Source: Ricinus communis (taxonomy: Eukaryota > Streptophyta > Magnoliopsida > Malpighiales > Euphorbiaceae). Taken from it: 64,000 nt of DNA. The notes under the pieces are model-generated. The model ran no database searches. It saw nothing but the letters and a program-made list of their open reading frames with translations, and was not told the DNA's origin. How positions within the stretch are numbered: the stretch's first letter is position 1; each line of letters starts with the position of its first letter. Location of the stretch: positions 8,246,001-8,310,000 of the forward strand of contig NC_063257.1 in assembly GCF_019578655.1 (NCBI RefSeq), read 5' to 3'. Positions 24,937-36,600 of this stretch are shown here, piece after piece. The translations under genes were made by a program, and so were the position numbers.

Positions 24937-25219
24937 TTTGTGACAATGAAACAGTATCTATTTCACATCTATTTTTTGACTGCCCTGTTTCAGCAGAGAT
25001 ATGGAATAGAGATGCTGGCTGCATGTGGAATTAACAGAAGAATGGTTCTTGCTGCAACTGTCTTTCATTTTTAGAGAGGAAAAAACTTACTGGTGTTTCA
25101 GAATGAATGAAGCCTTTCAAAAGAACAAGGTGATTTTGCGAATCGGAAATGATGTTTTGGTGAAGCTTGGTATAGATACTAGTAGGATGGGTGTTGATGA
25201 ACAAGTTTGCAACTATTAG
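24937..25219 (+). pseudogene. LINE 3' coding remnant (reverse-transcriptase zinc-binding domain)
   Basis: In one frame the DNA at about 24937-25030 encodes C-A-L-C, then HLFFDCPVSAEIW: the CxxC...HLFFxC...IW signature of the zf-RVT domain found after the reverse transcriptase of plant non-LTR elements. A stop follows. The next bases in other frames resemble the usual downstream stretch (MVLAATVFHF, then VFQNE) with more stops. It is a short, dead LINE relic; no 3' poly(A) or target duplication was confirmed. Confidence 0.6.
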
Positions 25220-25481
25220 TTTACTCATATTTGAGTTGTTTTCTGGCTTCACTAGTGTTGATACAATTTATTTACTGTCTAGAGTTAATTTAGAATGTGT
25301 CGAATAATGCTCTTATTAATGATAAAATACTATTCTAAAAGTTTTAATGGAACTGTATATCCAAGTTAATATAGAATATATCATATAAGACTCATGTAAA
25401 GAGGTAAAATAATATTTTAAAAATTTAATTGTAAATGTATATCCAAAGTTACATGCTCTCCGTCACTAACTATTTCTCTTT

Positions 25482-26350
25482 TTTTTGATAAGCAAAGGGT
25501 TGGTTTTATTAAGATAACTAAATAATAATAAAGACTTGGATGCCACCAAAAGACTAATCATGATCATCAGGTCATCCTAATACATCCGTCTAAAAGCTGA
25601 AGCATCTCAAGGAAAAAGCCAAACCTAGAAGGGCTACTGTAGAAATATGAAACACTCTCAAATCACAAAGAAATGAAAAGAAAAATTATTTAGATTCGGT
25701 GTCCCACTTATACATCAAACTGATAGATGATTAATACATATATATCAAATTGATAGATAATTGATACATATTCATTAATTTTAAAATGATGAAGTATGTA
25801 TCAATTATTCAATATCAAAATGCAAAACACTCGTATATATATACATGTCACCTTTTGATATATACATCAAATTTAGATAAGAATCTTCATATTTTACCTA
25901 CGCATCAAATATTCATTCATTATTTATGATGTATACACCAAATCTAATTAATAATCTTTTAAGTAATAAAAACCAGAGCCAACTAAAGAACTTGAAAAGG
26001 CGCAAACTGAAAAGACCAATCCAAGCTATGAAATCAATAATTCTTCTAAGCATTGTATGGCTAGAGAGTCTGCAGAAAATATTCTTTTCACTATGGACAT
26101 GAATAAGGAGACTTGCTTAGTGTTTTAATCTTCTTAATTTATAGATCAAAATCATGGAGATCAACTCCAAGCTTCCAGGGTCAAGATATAGCAGGAGCTT
26201 TGATCCATAATAGAACCACAACTGAGTCAAACTCAAAAACTATTCCGTCAAAACGAAAGTGAGCCGTTTTCAATTGTAAGATGAGCAGCCTTGCTAACAG
26301 CAGTAAATTCCGCAAAATTGGAATCACAAATGTCCACCGATGCTGAAAAC
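25482..26350 (-). mobile_element. 5'-truncated LINE remnant with RNase H-like (RVT_3) coding
   Basis: On the minus strand about 26040-26350 encodes an RNase H-like string: SASVDICDSNFAEFTAV, then after a frameshift FEFDSVVVLLWIK, then SADSLA. These match the order of conserved blocks (DSNFAE, ESDS..V..WI, ADSLA) of the RVT_3 domain. The minus-strand sequence ends near 25482 in an A-run (TTTTTTTT on the plus strand), as a LINE 3' tail does. Frameshifts and stops make it non-functional. It lies between duplicated block 23.7-24.4 kb and peptide gene 3 and is absent from the equivalent place before gene 1, so it inserted after the duplication. Confidence 0.5.
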
Positions 26351-26720
26351 ATAACATAGCACTATATCTTAAGAGCTGATTATTTCTCTTGTTATTATAT
26401 GATGTATTTCTTTCTTTTCTTCTTTGTTAGCTTCTTGTATGTAAGCTCATTTCTTTTTCTTTTTTTTTTTTTGTTTTTGTTTTTGTGACTTGAAGAGGAA
26501 GATAAAATAATAATGTGATGCGCAATCTTGAAAATTTAAATTGTCTTGACAATGTATAAGCAAAACATGAAACCATGACTTATGAATGATAATTTAAGTT
26601 GTCAGATAAATTCTTTTAAAAAGCTTGCTTAACAGCCTTCACAAACTAAGAAAAAGTCAATTTGGAGGGAAAAGAAAATAAATGAATTGATTGATCATTA
26701 TATCTATGAGCACCTTCTCC

Positions 26721-26730
26721 CTATAAATAT
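26721..26730 (+). promoter_or_regulatory. TATA box of secreted-peptide gene 3
   Basis: CTATAAATAT after CACCTTCTCC. The transcribed leader that follows (CCACACAATCCCTTTTGCT) is shared with copies 1 and 2. Confidence 0.8.
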
Positions 26731-26838
26731 TAGTCATCAAAGAAACCTTCCACACAATCCCTTTTGCTCTCTTTCTTCTGCTACTGCTAGCAATACATAT
26801 CTTCCTTGATTTATAATATATTGTCAGTCAGGGATTTA

Positions 26839-27131
26839 ATGGCTCCTTCTAAGACATTAATGGTTCTCTTTGTTACAATCTTGCTGATGATGTCCTCTAT
26901 TCAAGTACTGTCTGCTGAAAGTTCTGGAATCCCAATATCTAGTAAGCTATGCTTGTTTGTTTTTCCTTCACGTTTGTGGCAAGTCGTATTTTCTCCTCTT
27001 ATGAATTATAAAGTAACCAAAAAAATGTTGTTTGTTTTTGTTTAGTTACAGGAAGGAAATTAGCTCAGGCTACGGCTACATATTCCGGTCCAAGAGGAGG
27101 AGGAGGATGCTACCCTCCGAACTGTGATTAA
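26839..27131 (+). CDS. Small secreted Gly-rich, two-cysteine peptide precursor, copy 3 (shifted splice donor)
   Basis: Predicted exons 26839-26941 and 27052-27131 encode 60 residues: signal peptide (LMVLFVTILLMM core, likely cut after VLSA), a short linker, RRKLAQ, a Ser/Thr/Tyr/Gly segment, and GGGGC-x4-C plus Asp before the stop. Copies 1 and 2 splice at CTAG|GTTTGT. Here that site reads CTATGCTTGT: the GT is gone, and use of the GC would create a TGA across the junction. A GTAAG donor nine bases upstream (26942) keeps phase 1, so loss of the old site removes three codons and leaves the frame intact. Signal peptide, basic site and cysteine spacing remain conserved, which argues that the gene is still functional. 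Confidence 0.75.
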
Positions 27132-27619
27132 GGGTCCATTATATATTCATAGGTATGTAGCAGAATAAACTTACATATAACAAAGCAAATAAACGTGTCG
27201 CATATGGTGTATACATCATGCCACTGATTCTGCTTTGCTTAGAGAGCCTATATCTATTAATACAAGAGATAGAGTTTCTTTTATTTTCTGAATTCATAAG
27301 AAAGAAGTCTACTTCATTTTATCTGCAATTTCTCTTTTGCTCTTGAAAGTTGCTCATTTGAACCGGGTTAATTCACCCAGACCTGAATCCAAAATCCAAT
27401 AAATTTGTACAAGTGAAGTGTCTGCACCATATGATATGTTTTGAACAGATCATGAACATTTGTCCTATATTTCTTGGCTTGAGCAAAAAGCTCTCCACTT
27501 CAATTTTTATTTTACATTTTATCAGTCTTCTGCCTATTCTTGTCTCTTTATGGCAATAAAGAACTACTATGATTAAACATTTCCTTATTATGGTACTTCT
27601 TTATCATTTTGGTGTTCCA

Positions 27620-27944
27620 TGACCTGTGAAGTGGCCAATGCTATGCTCCATGGTGCAGAGCCAGAATTTTAAGCCTTTTTTATTTTTTTTTATAAAAGGA
27701 AAAGAAAAAAAAGAAAACCCTTTTCCATATTTGGCATTTTACTTGACAAGTATTTATAGCAAAAGCTCTTGCTTATGTATCAGATTATGTTGCCCTTTCG
27801 CAGGTCGCAGGGCCCTTTGGCAGCTACAGTACAGCTGGCAGGGGAGCATACAGTTAGCAATACCCATGTAGACTTACAGGAATTAAATAAAAATGTTGAA
27901 GACTATCAACCTAATGTGGATTGGAGGGATGTTATTAACGTTTG
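27620..27944 (+). other. Unrecognised exon-like stretch interrupted by copia-1
   Basis: About 27626-27672 resembles 7150-7190 near the RLK remnant (TGAAGTGG...CAGAGCCAGAA). From about 27769 an open frame of some 60 codons runs up to the copia insertion point, with more balanced codons than its surroundings. If the element and one target duplication are removed in thought, the frame continues about 20 codons past the site to a stop. No domain was recognised; it may be a gene fragment or a non-coding transcript. Confidence 0.3.
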
Positions 27945-28216
27945 TGTAAACTGAACTTCTATTGAATTATGATGATTGTTACATAAGACTAAGAATTCTG
28001 AGTTCATTTATAAGTGTGATGGCAATATATACAAATATGTTGAGATCCATTCTAACGGTTATTCTAACGGATAATTCTGAAATCGGTAAGGTAGAAGTGA
28101 CCTTTCCTGCAAATCTCCCTTTCTCCCTTGGTCAGGGATGAGAAGCCTGCACAAGCAATCTAGCTTGTGCAGCCTCTGAGACCATACCCCTTGACCTTCT
28201 TCTGTTTTCTTCAACA
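27945..28216 (-). repeat. 3' LTR of copia-1
   Basis: 272 bp, starting TGTAAACTGAAC and ending CAACA on the plus strand. It matches the 5' LTR at 32680-32935 with scattered substitutions and a length difference near 28090-28125, so the insertion is not recent. Confidence 0.9.
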
Positions 28217-28230
28217 CTCCCCATCAAGCT
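28217..28230 (-). other. Polypurine tract of copia-1
   Basis: AGCTTGATGGGGAG on the minus strand abuts the 3' LTR, the normal site of plus-strand priming. Confidence 0.7.
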
Positions 28231-31200
28231 GGATTCATATAAGTTTATTGAACCCATCTTGCTGAGAATTGAGTGATGATTCTGTTTGTCAAGAGCTTTT
28301 ATAAATATGTCCGCTAATTGATCTTGACTTTTGATGTAAGGCGTTTCAATTTCCTTTTTTTGAACATTTTCCCTGATGAAATGGCAATCGACTTCAATGT
28401 GCTTAGTTCTTTCGTGAAACACTGGGTTCGATGCTATGTGGCGAGTAGCTTGATTGTCGCAATACATTTTCATAGGCTCTTTAGTCTCAACTTTCATGTC
28501 ATTGAGAACTTGCTTGATTCAAATGAGTTCGCTAGCCGTGGATGCCATTGCACGGTATTTGGCTTCGGCACTTGACCTAGCAACCACGCTTTGTTTTTTG
28601 TTTTTCCATGTCACCAAGTTTCCTCCTACAAAAATACAGAATCCAGTGGTTGACTTTCTATCACAGCTTCCAGCTCAATCTGCATCAGAAAAACCGACTA
28701 TATTAGTAGAGTTATTTTTCTTCATCCAGATTCCTTGCCCGGGTGTTCCCTTAAGGTATCTGATGATCCGATCAATGGCTTCTAGGTGGCTGGTACGAGG
28801 GGCATGCATAAACTGACTTACCACACTAACTGCAAAAGAAATGTCAAGCCTAGTGACAGTTAAATAAATCAATTTTCCTACCAAACGCTGATAATGTCCT
28901 ATGTTGATTAAAGGTTCTTTGTCTTCTAGATTATGTTTTATTTTGGTTTCCATTGGAGTGATGGCAGGTTTAGCTCCTATTTTTCCAGTTTCCTTTAATA
29001 GATCAAGGGTATATTTCCTTTGAGATAGGAATAAACCCTTGCTGGACTTTGCCATTTCTATGCCTAGAAAATATGACAGTTGGCCTAGGACTTTAATGTC
29101 AAACTCTCTTTTTAGACTTTGTTTGACATCCTCTATCTCTTAATCATCGTTCCCTGTTACTATGATGTCATCAACATACACTAAAAGAATAATAGTGTGT
29201 GTGTGAGTGTGTCTAACGAACATAGATGAATCAGATTCATATTTATTAAAATTAATGCTTAATAAAAAATAACTGAGTTTAGCATACCATGCCCTTGGGG
29301 ATTGTTTCAGGCCATAGATTGCCTTCTTAAGCTTACATACCAGGGAGGTATCTGAGGTTGACTTATATCCAGGAGGAAGAGTCATGTAAACTTCCTCTTC
29401 TAAATTTCCTTGTAGGAAGGCGTTCTTGACATCCATTTGAAATAGATTCCAGGCCTGATTAATTGCTATTGAGAGTAAGATCCTGACTGTATTCATCTTG
29501 GCCACTGGAGTGAAGGTCTCTTGATAGTCAACTCCGTAGGTTTGAGTGAAGCCTCGGGCTACAAGTCTGGCCTTGTATCTTTCAATGGTTCTATTACTGT
29601 TGTACTTGATCTTATATATCCACTTGCATCCCACGAATTGTTTATTTGATGGAAAAGATACAATGCTCCATGTGTCATTTTTTTCGAGGGCTAGGAGTTC
29701 TTCTTCCATAGCCTTACACCACTTGGGGTCGGTGTTGGCTTCATAAAAGTTTGTAGGCTCGGAGTGATTTGAGATCTGGCATAGATAGTTGCGATATTGG
29801 TTAGATAAAACATTGTACGAAATAAAATTCTGAATTGGATATGTCACCATATGAGACACATAGTCTCTAAATTTCACAGATGGTCTAGTTTGTCGACTAG
29901 ATTGTCTCAAGGCAATTGCTTCTTCTGTGACTTCTTGAGATGGGGCTTCTTGTGTGAGGTTATCTTCTCTTGAAGGAAGTAGCCTTGAGACGGAAGGGGA
30001 CTGCTCCTGGGGTGGACACTCCTGTTCAGAACTGCTAAGAGAAATATCAGAGTTAAGCGGAAATAAAGACGGGAATGAACCAGGAGTGAAGTCAACACTG
30101 GTGGATGTAGTAGGGCTCAGTCTCGATGAAAGTGACATCTCGAGAGACATAGGTTTTGTGGGTCAATGGATCATAACACTTGTATCCTTTTTGAGTGGAG
30201 GAATATCCGAGAAAAAAGATTTTAACAGAGCTCTTGTCAAGTTTATGTTGGCGTGTAATATGCACATAGCATACACAACCAAAGACCCGGAGGTGACCTA
30301 ATTTATTTTTCCGGCCTTTGAGGAATTTTAAGGGGCTCATATGCTTTAAGTGGTAGTGGGCAGTCTATTAATGAGGTAGGCAGCGGTTAGGAGGCATCCC
30401 ACCAAAAAATAGAAGGGACATTATTTTGGAACAAAAGGGTGCGAGTGACATTGAGGAGATGGTGATTCTTTCGCTCAGAAATGTCATTTTATTCGGGAGT
30501 ATTAACACAGGTGGTTTGATGCATAATGCTATGTTGTTTAAAAAAGGTGGAGAAATTTTGATTTATGTACTCCGTACTTTTGTCGGAGCGAAAAAATTTT
30601 AAATTGGCATTATAATGGTTTTTGATGAAATTATAAAACTCTTGGAATCGCGAAAAAACTTTATTTTTTTCCTTTTAATAAATAGAGCTAGGTAGTGCGG
30701 GAGTAGTCATCAATAAAGGTAACAAAATATCGAAAATGATTATATGAGGTAACGGGGGCAGGTCCCCAAACATCAGAATGTATTAATTCAAAAGCGTTTT
30801 TGGATATGCTTGAAGACAAGGAAAAGGGTAACCGAGTGTGCTTAGAAAATTTGCACACAACACAATGACTAGAGTCCAAGCTGTAACAAAATAATTTATT
30901 GAGAACATGGTCGGAGGGATGCCCAAGTCTCCGATGCATGAGCATGTCTTAGGTGGATTTGGTGGATACTAAGCATTTCTGGGGAGGATCAAGAAGATAG
31001 TATAGACCATTTTCTAGTTGTCCTTTACCAATCGTCTTCCCAGAAATTCAATCCTGAAAAGTGACTGAGAATGGTGAGAAAATAACATTACAATTTAAAT
31101 CACGAGTAATCTTACCAATGGATAAAAGATTAGATCTAAATTCAGATAGAAATAAAATATTCGTAAGGTTGGAATTAAATAAATTTGTGGTGCCATAACC

Positions 31201-31260
31201 CTGAATTTTAACTTTATTTCCATTGGCCACTGTCACATGATGGGAATCTCTGATGGGGTG
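28230..31260 (-). pseudogene. copia-1 pol region (protease-like, integrase, RT, RNase H), broken
   Basis: Reading right to left: a protease-side segment (31236-31048, SNLLSIGKIT); the pre-integrase zinc region and start of the integrase core (30945-30688, HRRLGHPS, then HSDVWGPAP and FIDDYSR); an integrase C-terminal piece (30340-30092, RVFGCVCYVH, FLGYS); reverse transcriptase (30150-29140, with CKWIYKIKY, QMDVKNAFLQG and the catalytic YVDDI); the distal RT part (29055-28675); and RNase H (28497-28132, YCDNQATRHIA, ERTKHIEVDCH). These lie in different frames separated by stops, so no continuous polyprotein can be made. Confidence 0.88.
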
Positions 31261-31320
31261 AATTTTTTATAATTTTGCAGGGTCCCAGGTCATGTGATCA
31301 GTAGCACCAGAGTTAATAAT

Positions 31321-32612
31321 CTAAGCATTTTGATTAGATCTACTATTATTTTTAAACGACTGTAAATTTATTTGAACCGAACCTGACCCCTCGGGTTGGG
31401 GCTGCTGAACCAAGGCTTGGAGTTGGGCCAAAATGTCCTGCATTTGGGCCTGTATAATGGGCTGGGCCTGGGCCGGGCGGGCTTGCTGAGCCAGATGGGC
31501 CTGGTGGGCAGGCTGAGTTGAAGGAGTCGGATGGGCCTGAGGCAAACCTAGGCCAAGCCTAGATGAGTGGGTCAGATCCAAGTGATGGTGAGGTCGGGTC
31601 GGGTGGTTAAGGTCGGGTTGCTAAGTTGCATTTGGAGTCGGGTCGAGGAAACCCTAGAGTGTCAGGTCGAGTTTCAGGTCGGGGTGTCATATAATTTTTT
31701 GCATATAACGCCCCAGCACCCAGAAATATACCCTTCCTTTTAGGGTTTTCTTCCATTTTCCCTCTGATTCTCCTTTCGCCTTTCTTCAGGGCTCCAGGCC
31801 CTTCCCACCCTCGTGATGGTCGTAGCTGAGGATGGAGGTGCCAGCAGCCGTCGCGATGGTGGCCCTACTTCTTGCCGTGGTCACATTTATTCGATGGCGC
31901 TCGGTCCTCCCCTCTGTCGATCTTGGTCGTGGCAGGTGAAGTAGACTTGGTTGTCTGTGCTCTCTGGAACGCTGTTCATAGTATTCCTTCTTATTTCCTC
32001 GCGCTGAATCGTTGCTATCACAACGTCTATTGAGGGCAGTTGAGAAGCAAGAAGGATCTGTGATCGCAAGCCCTTGTAGCTTGAATCCAGACCCCTAAGG
32101 TAAGTATAAATTAAGTTTTGCCCCGCTTTTCTCTGTAACTCTTCTAGGTCATTTGATGGTGGGAGATAGTTTTGTAACTCTTCCCACCTTGTTAAGATTT
32201 CCGTTGAGTATTCTGTGGAACTTTTGGTTCCCTGTGCGATTTGAGATAGTTCCTGTTTAAGTTTGAAAATATGTGCAAAATTGTTTTGATGGCCGTAGAG
32301 ATTCTTCATTTTTTCCCATATTGCTTTCGATGACTCCATAAGAATAGAGAGTCGAGTGATTTGGCTTTCCATAGTGTTGGTGATCATAGACATGACCAAA
32401 TGGTCAGTCGATTGCCACTCCTCTATTTTCTCCAATTCTTCCTCTGTTGGAGCCTCTAAATTTACTGGTTTTGGTTTTTGTTTGCTGCCTGTGATGAATC
32501 CTATTTTCTTCTTGCTGCTGAGGGCAATGAAAATTGATTTTGACCACTCAAAATAATTTTAGCTGCCTCGCAACACAATGTTGGTGATTTTGGTGGTTTC
32601 GTTATGAGCCAT
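31321..32612 (-). pseudogene. copia-1 gag region, broken
   Basis: A start at 32612 is in frame with a typical copia gag opening, but a TAA stop interrupts it after 17 codons. The frame then continues at 32435-31887 with the gag helical domain (SQITRLSILMESSKAIWEKM, YLRGLDSSYKGLRSQI). A Gln/Ala/Pro-rich stretch follows at 31581-31321. I did not find an intact zinc knuckle. Confidence 0.8.
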
Positions 32613-32666
32613 TTTTGAAGGCTGAATTGTGAACTTTTGATTTGGTAGGTGATGACTGGTTATACC

Positions 32667-32679
32667 AGCTCTGATACCT
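32667..32679 (-). other. Primer-binding site of copia-1
   Basis: AGGTATCAGAGCT on the minus strand directly next to the 5' LTR, close to the TGGTATCAGAGC complementary to plant initiator tRNA-Met. Confidence 0.85.
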
Positions 32680-32935
32680 TGTGAACTTTTATTGAACTAT
32701 GATGATTGTTACAGAAGACTAAGAATTCTGAGTTCATTTATAAGTGTGATGGTAATATATACAAATATGTTGAGATCCATTTTAACGGTTATTCTAACGA
32801 ATAATTCTGAAATGGGTAAGGCAGGAAAGGTAGCTCACTTTCTCCCTTGGTCAGGGATGAGAAGCCTGCACAAGCAACCTAGCTTGTGCAGCCTCTGAGA
32901 CCATACCCCCTGATCCTCTTCTGTTTTCTTGAACA
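32680..32935 (-). repeat. 5' LTR of copia-1
   Basis: 256 bp copy of the 27945-28216 LTR, followed by the GTTTG target duplication. Confidence 0.9.
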
Positions 32936-32940
32936 GTTTG

Positions 32941-33662
32941 GATATTCATGTATTTTAAGGGGTGTGAAAATCTGTGTGGATTTAACGTAAACAGCTGACC
33001 ATAAATTAAGCACTTCGAAAATGTTTTCCCAGCTTTCTCTGTCCGTATTTCTTGCACTTTCGAGCCTAATTAATGAAGTCAGCTCAGTTAAGATTTGATA
33101 TGTGAAATTTGTATGCCCTGTTCATTTCTTTCTTGCAGCCTATCATGCTCGAGATTATTGCTCAATTCAATGTTGGTTTAGTGTAGCTAGATTAATAGCA
33201 TTTGCACTGAAGAAATTACTAGAAAAGTTTCTACCTTGTCGCAAGAGATATCAGAGTAGAAGATAACCTTTATGACAAAATTAGCTAGTCGCCTTCTTTT
33301 GAGACAGTTTGCTGATAAGTTTAAGTAGATATTTCAGCATAATCTTTAATGAGATGAACTAATATCAGATGCCTAAGGTAATATGGCTGATGAGAAGATT
33401 AACTAAACAAACATAGTGTTAACTGATGAGAAATTGAATAATATAAAGAGAAAAATAGAGATAAGGAATAAAGGGTAAGAGAGGGGACCAGAAAAAGATA
33501 TGTTATTGATAGAATACCCACTAATTAAAACATGATTCTAGTCCAGCTATCATCATCTGATTGGATATTTTAGCATGGATTACTAGCTTCATTCCCCTCA
33601 TTCCAATAGCCTGGTACATGAGAACCAATCGTGTCTTGATGAACTTGTTGAAAATCATTTAC
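32941..33662. other. Between copia-1 and the ABCG stop codon, no separate gene
   Basis: Presumed to contain the ABCG 3' UTR (minus strand). No protein or RNA gene was recognised. Confidence 0.5.
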
Positions 33663-36600
33663 TTAAGCTAATTTTCCTTGCTTCATTTTCCTTAGGAACA
33701 AGTATGCTAGTAGGCGATAGGCAACAATCATCACCATCATTGCGGCTACTTCTTTTCTTCCATGAACTAGTCTTAAATCAGTGATAAGGGGAGATTGAGG
33801 AGAACTCAGTCCAGGAGATGAATCTAAGAAAGAGTACTGAATCTTCAGGAGTAGCCTGTATGTGTGATAATTGAAAGAAACGTAGCGTATCCATGACATA
33901 AAGGACGGAACATCCTGCGTTCAAATATTACATATCAATTAACATCAACATACTGAAATTGCATTTACAGAAATTATATTTTCGATCTTAGGCATCCTAC
34001 CTGAAGGAAAAATCCACCAGATAACATGAAGGTCATAATAATAATGGAAGCAAGTGTTGATGCTTTCTTTACATCCATGAACGCCGCACCTATAGTAAGT
34101 CCAAGACCCTGCACACGTGAAAAATTATTAGACTGCAAGACATACTAATCTAGAAAAGGCATGAATTTCCATTCCGAAGCAGCAAATTCAAGTAGTACCT
34201 GAGAGGCCACAATGCTGAGAAAAACCGTTAGCGTGGTCAGAGAAAATGCAGTAAAGCTCATCTTTAATCCAACCATAAAATATACTATCAACATGAACAC
34301 CGTAGGCATTATTAGATCCAAAGGGAGATCGCTGATATTCCTGGCAGCAAAATATGCACTGAGTCTATACATTCCTACTGCTCTCTCTTTCGCTAGCATG
34401 GCCCTTTCTTGTGGGAATGTGAATATCGCAGTAAATAGAGGAAAGAAGCCCCAAAACACTGAAATGAAGAACAACAATCCAGCCTGCTAGAACCATGGTT
34501 AACAGTTGGAAAGCATTACAAATAATAACGATATAATAGAAGTCGTGCCAAATGGCACGAGACTTTTTTGCTTTCTGAATTAAAATATGTAATGCGTTCG
34601 CATTAACTAGAAGTGCTAACCAATGTAAACCAAATTAACTTGCCTGATCTTCAAGATCCTGAGGAGATGAAGCATCAGAACGCCACCAAAGTAATCCTAT
34701 TATTATAGCGGTGGCAACAACTTGTGTTACACGCATAAAACTGAAGTACTCATGTCGCCTTTCTTTAAAGCTTCTGCTGACAAGAACAAAAAATTGCTCC
34801 AACCAAGTTGTTCCCCATTCCCATGGATTCAACTTTCCAACAATCTGTACCTCACCATCTATTGCAGCAGGCCTTATGAATTTTGTTTTCTCCATTCTTG
34901 CTACCTTTGCTTCATAAGCCTCCAGAAGATACTTCAGGGTGGAAAATTGAAGTAATTACGATTGTTGTGCAAAATGGTTTTCATCAAATAAATAAATGGC
35001 CTTTCTATAATGCACAAGACTTTACTTTGTGGAGGTCTAATATTATCATGTAATTTTATCAAAGGTAAGTGAAAGATCAATGCTATTGTGCTAACGGCTC
35101 AACGGTCGAGTGTGTACTTCAGGGATTCAAACCTTGACAAGCCGTTTCCCCTTTAAATGTTTCGGAAGTACCAAAAGACAGAATAAAACAAATTAGTTTA
35201 TTACTGACCTCATGGACATCAGCAGGTGAAGGAAGGCCCTTTGTAGTTTTGTTCTCAAGAAAGAACTTATCCTCCAACTCTAAAGGAAATGATTTTTCAT
35301 TTACATTTCCATTTGCAAGATCAATCAGAAACTCCGCTGGGTTCATTGCTATTAGTGGATTGCAACCAATTGAAGAGAAGTACAACATTGCTTCTGATGC
35401 TTTTCCAAAGTACAAGGAGCTTCCTTTTCCCAAGAGAAGAAGTTTGTCAAACTTACTGAACAGCCTACTAGAAGGCTGATGGATTGTAGTCACCACTGTC
35501 TTACCATCCTACAACAAAACATAACTGCATTTATATAACGCTAAATCTTTTTTACATCTTCAGTTCTTAATTATTCTGAAAGTTTTTTATCACCTTTGCC
35601 ATGTTCTGCAGAATTTGAACAATTCGGAGCGCAGTTGTTGAGTCCAGACCTGATGTTGGCTCATCCAAGAAAAGAAGTGATGGATTGAGAAGGATCTCAT
35701 GGCCAATGCAGACCCTTTTTCTTTCACCTCCAGATATCCCTCTCACAAATTTTCCACCAATCGCAGTATCTTGGCTCCTGATGTTGGCATAAATGAATGT
35801 TAACATTTTTCTGACGGAGACAAAGAATTATTTAAACTCATAAGTGCCATTATTTCCAGAAGAAGTATAAACTTAGGCCATTATAGTCCAGAACCTTCAG
35901 AGATGCTGAATGCATCAATTCTGGGACAACCATTTAAACCGTGCATGGACGAAGAATAATCAAAAAGGAAGGAAAGAGAATAGAATTAGGTTTAATCGTG
36001 TTTAGTTTTTAAAATCTTTAAGAGGAAAAGGAAATAGAAGGGGAATAATTATCTTTCATCCTCTTTTACCAATTTTATTTTGTAAAATTAATTTATTATG
36101 CTTTATATTCTTATTATTGTGATAAGAAATTTTAAATTCAATTGTTAATCTTCTCTTCGTTTAATAAATTTTAAATTCAATTGTTAATCTTCTCTTCGTT
36201 TAATAAATATTTCTCCTTTCTTTTAGATATACTTTCCTCTTTTCACCGCCATGCGTAATGGAATCTTAGAAAATGCTGTTGTATAATTATCCAAATCTTA
36301 AGGCAGGCAATAGCTATGTTTGAACCAAGTTTCCAATTAAAATACGAAATAGCTATTTTATATTTTCAGACAAAGTTTATTTAGAAATTTTATATCTACT
36401 TTTGATATGTCTCTATTTATATACTAAATTAATAAATAATTAATATATATTTATTAATTTTAAATAATAAAATATGTGTCAATGATCTAATATTGAAAAT
36501 ATAAATCACTTATTACTTTCATATTTACCATGTTATATAAATTAAATCTAGATAAGCATTTTCTAAATTATTTCTTTTTCTTTATACTAATTCCCTAATT

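Larger units (their letters stand above)
27945..32935 (-). mobile_element. Ty1-copia retrotransposon copia-1, decayed, both LTRs present
   Basis: LTRs at 27945-28216 (3') and 32680-32935 (5') begin TGTRAAC and end (C/G)AACA, and are similar along their length apart from indels. GTTTG at 27940-27944 and at 32936-32940 is a perfect 5-bp target duplication. Next to the 5' LTR, the minus strand reads AGGTATCAGAGCT, the initiator-tRNA-Met primer-binding site usual for plant copia elements. Next to the 3' LTR is a purine tract (GATGGGGAG on the minus strand). Gag, protease-like, integrase, reverse transcriptase and RNase H segments follow in copia order but are broken by stops and frameshifts, so it cannot move by itself. 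Confidence 0.93.

Noticed and set aside
31321..31581. Gln/Ala/Pro-rich frame as a host gene
   Set aside because: It lies inside copia-1 between gag and protease-like segments in the same orientation, so it is part of the element.
35090..35160. tRNA-like A and B box strings in ABCG intron 6
   Set aside because: GGCTCAACGGTCG and GGGATTCAAACC are suggestive, but no cloverleaf can be folded and no tail or target duplication is seen.
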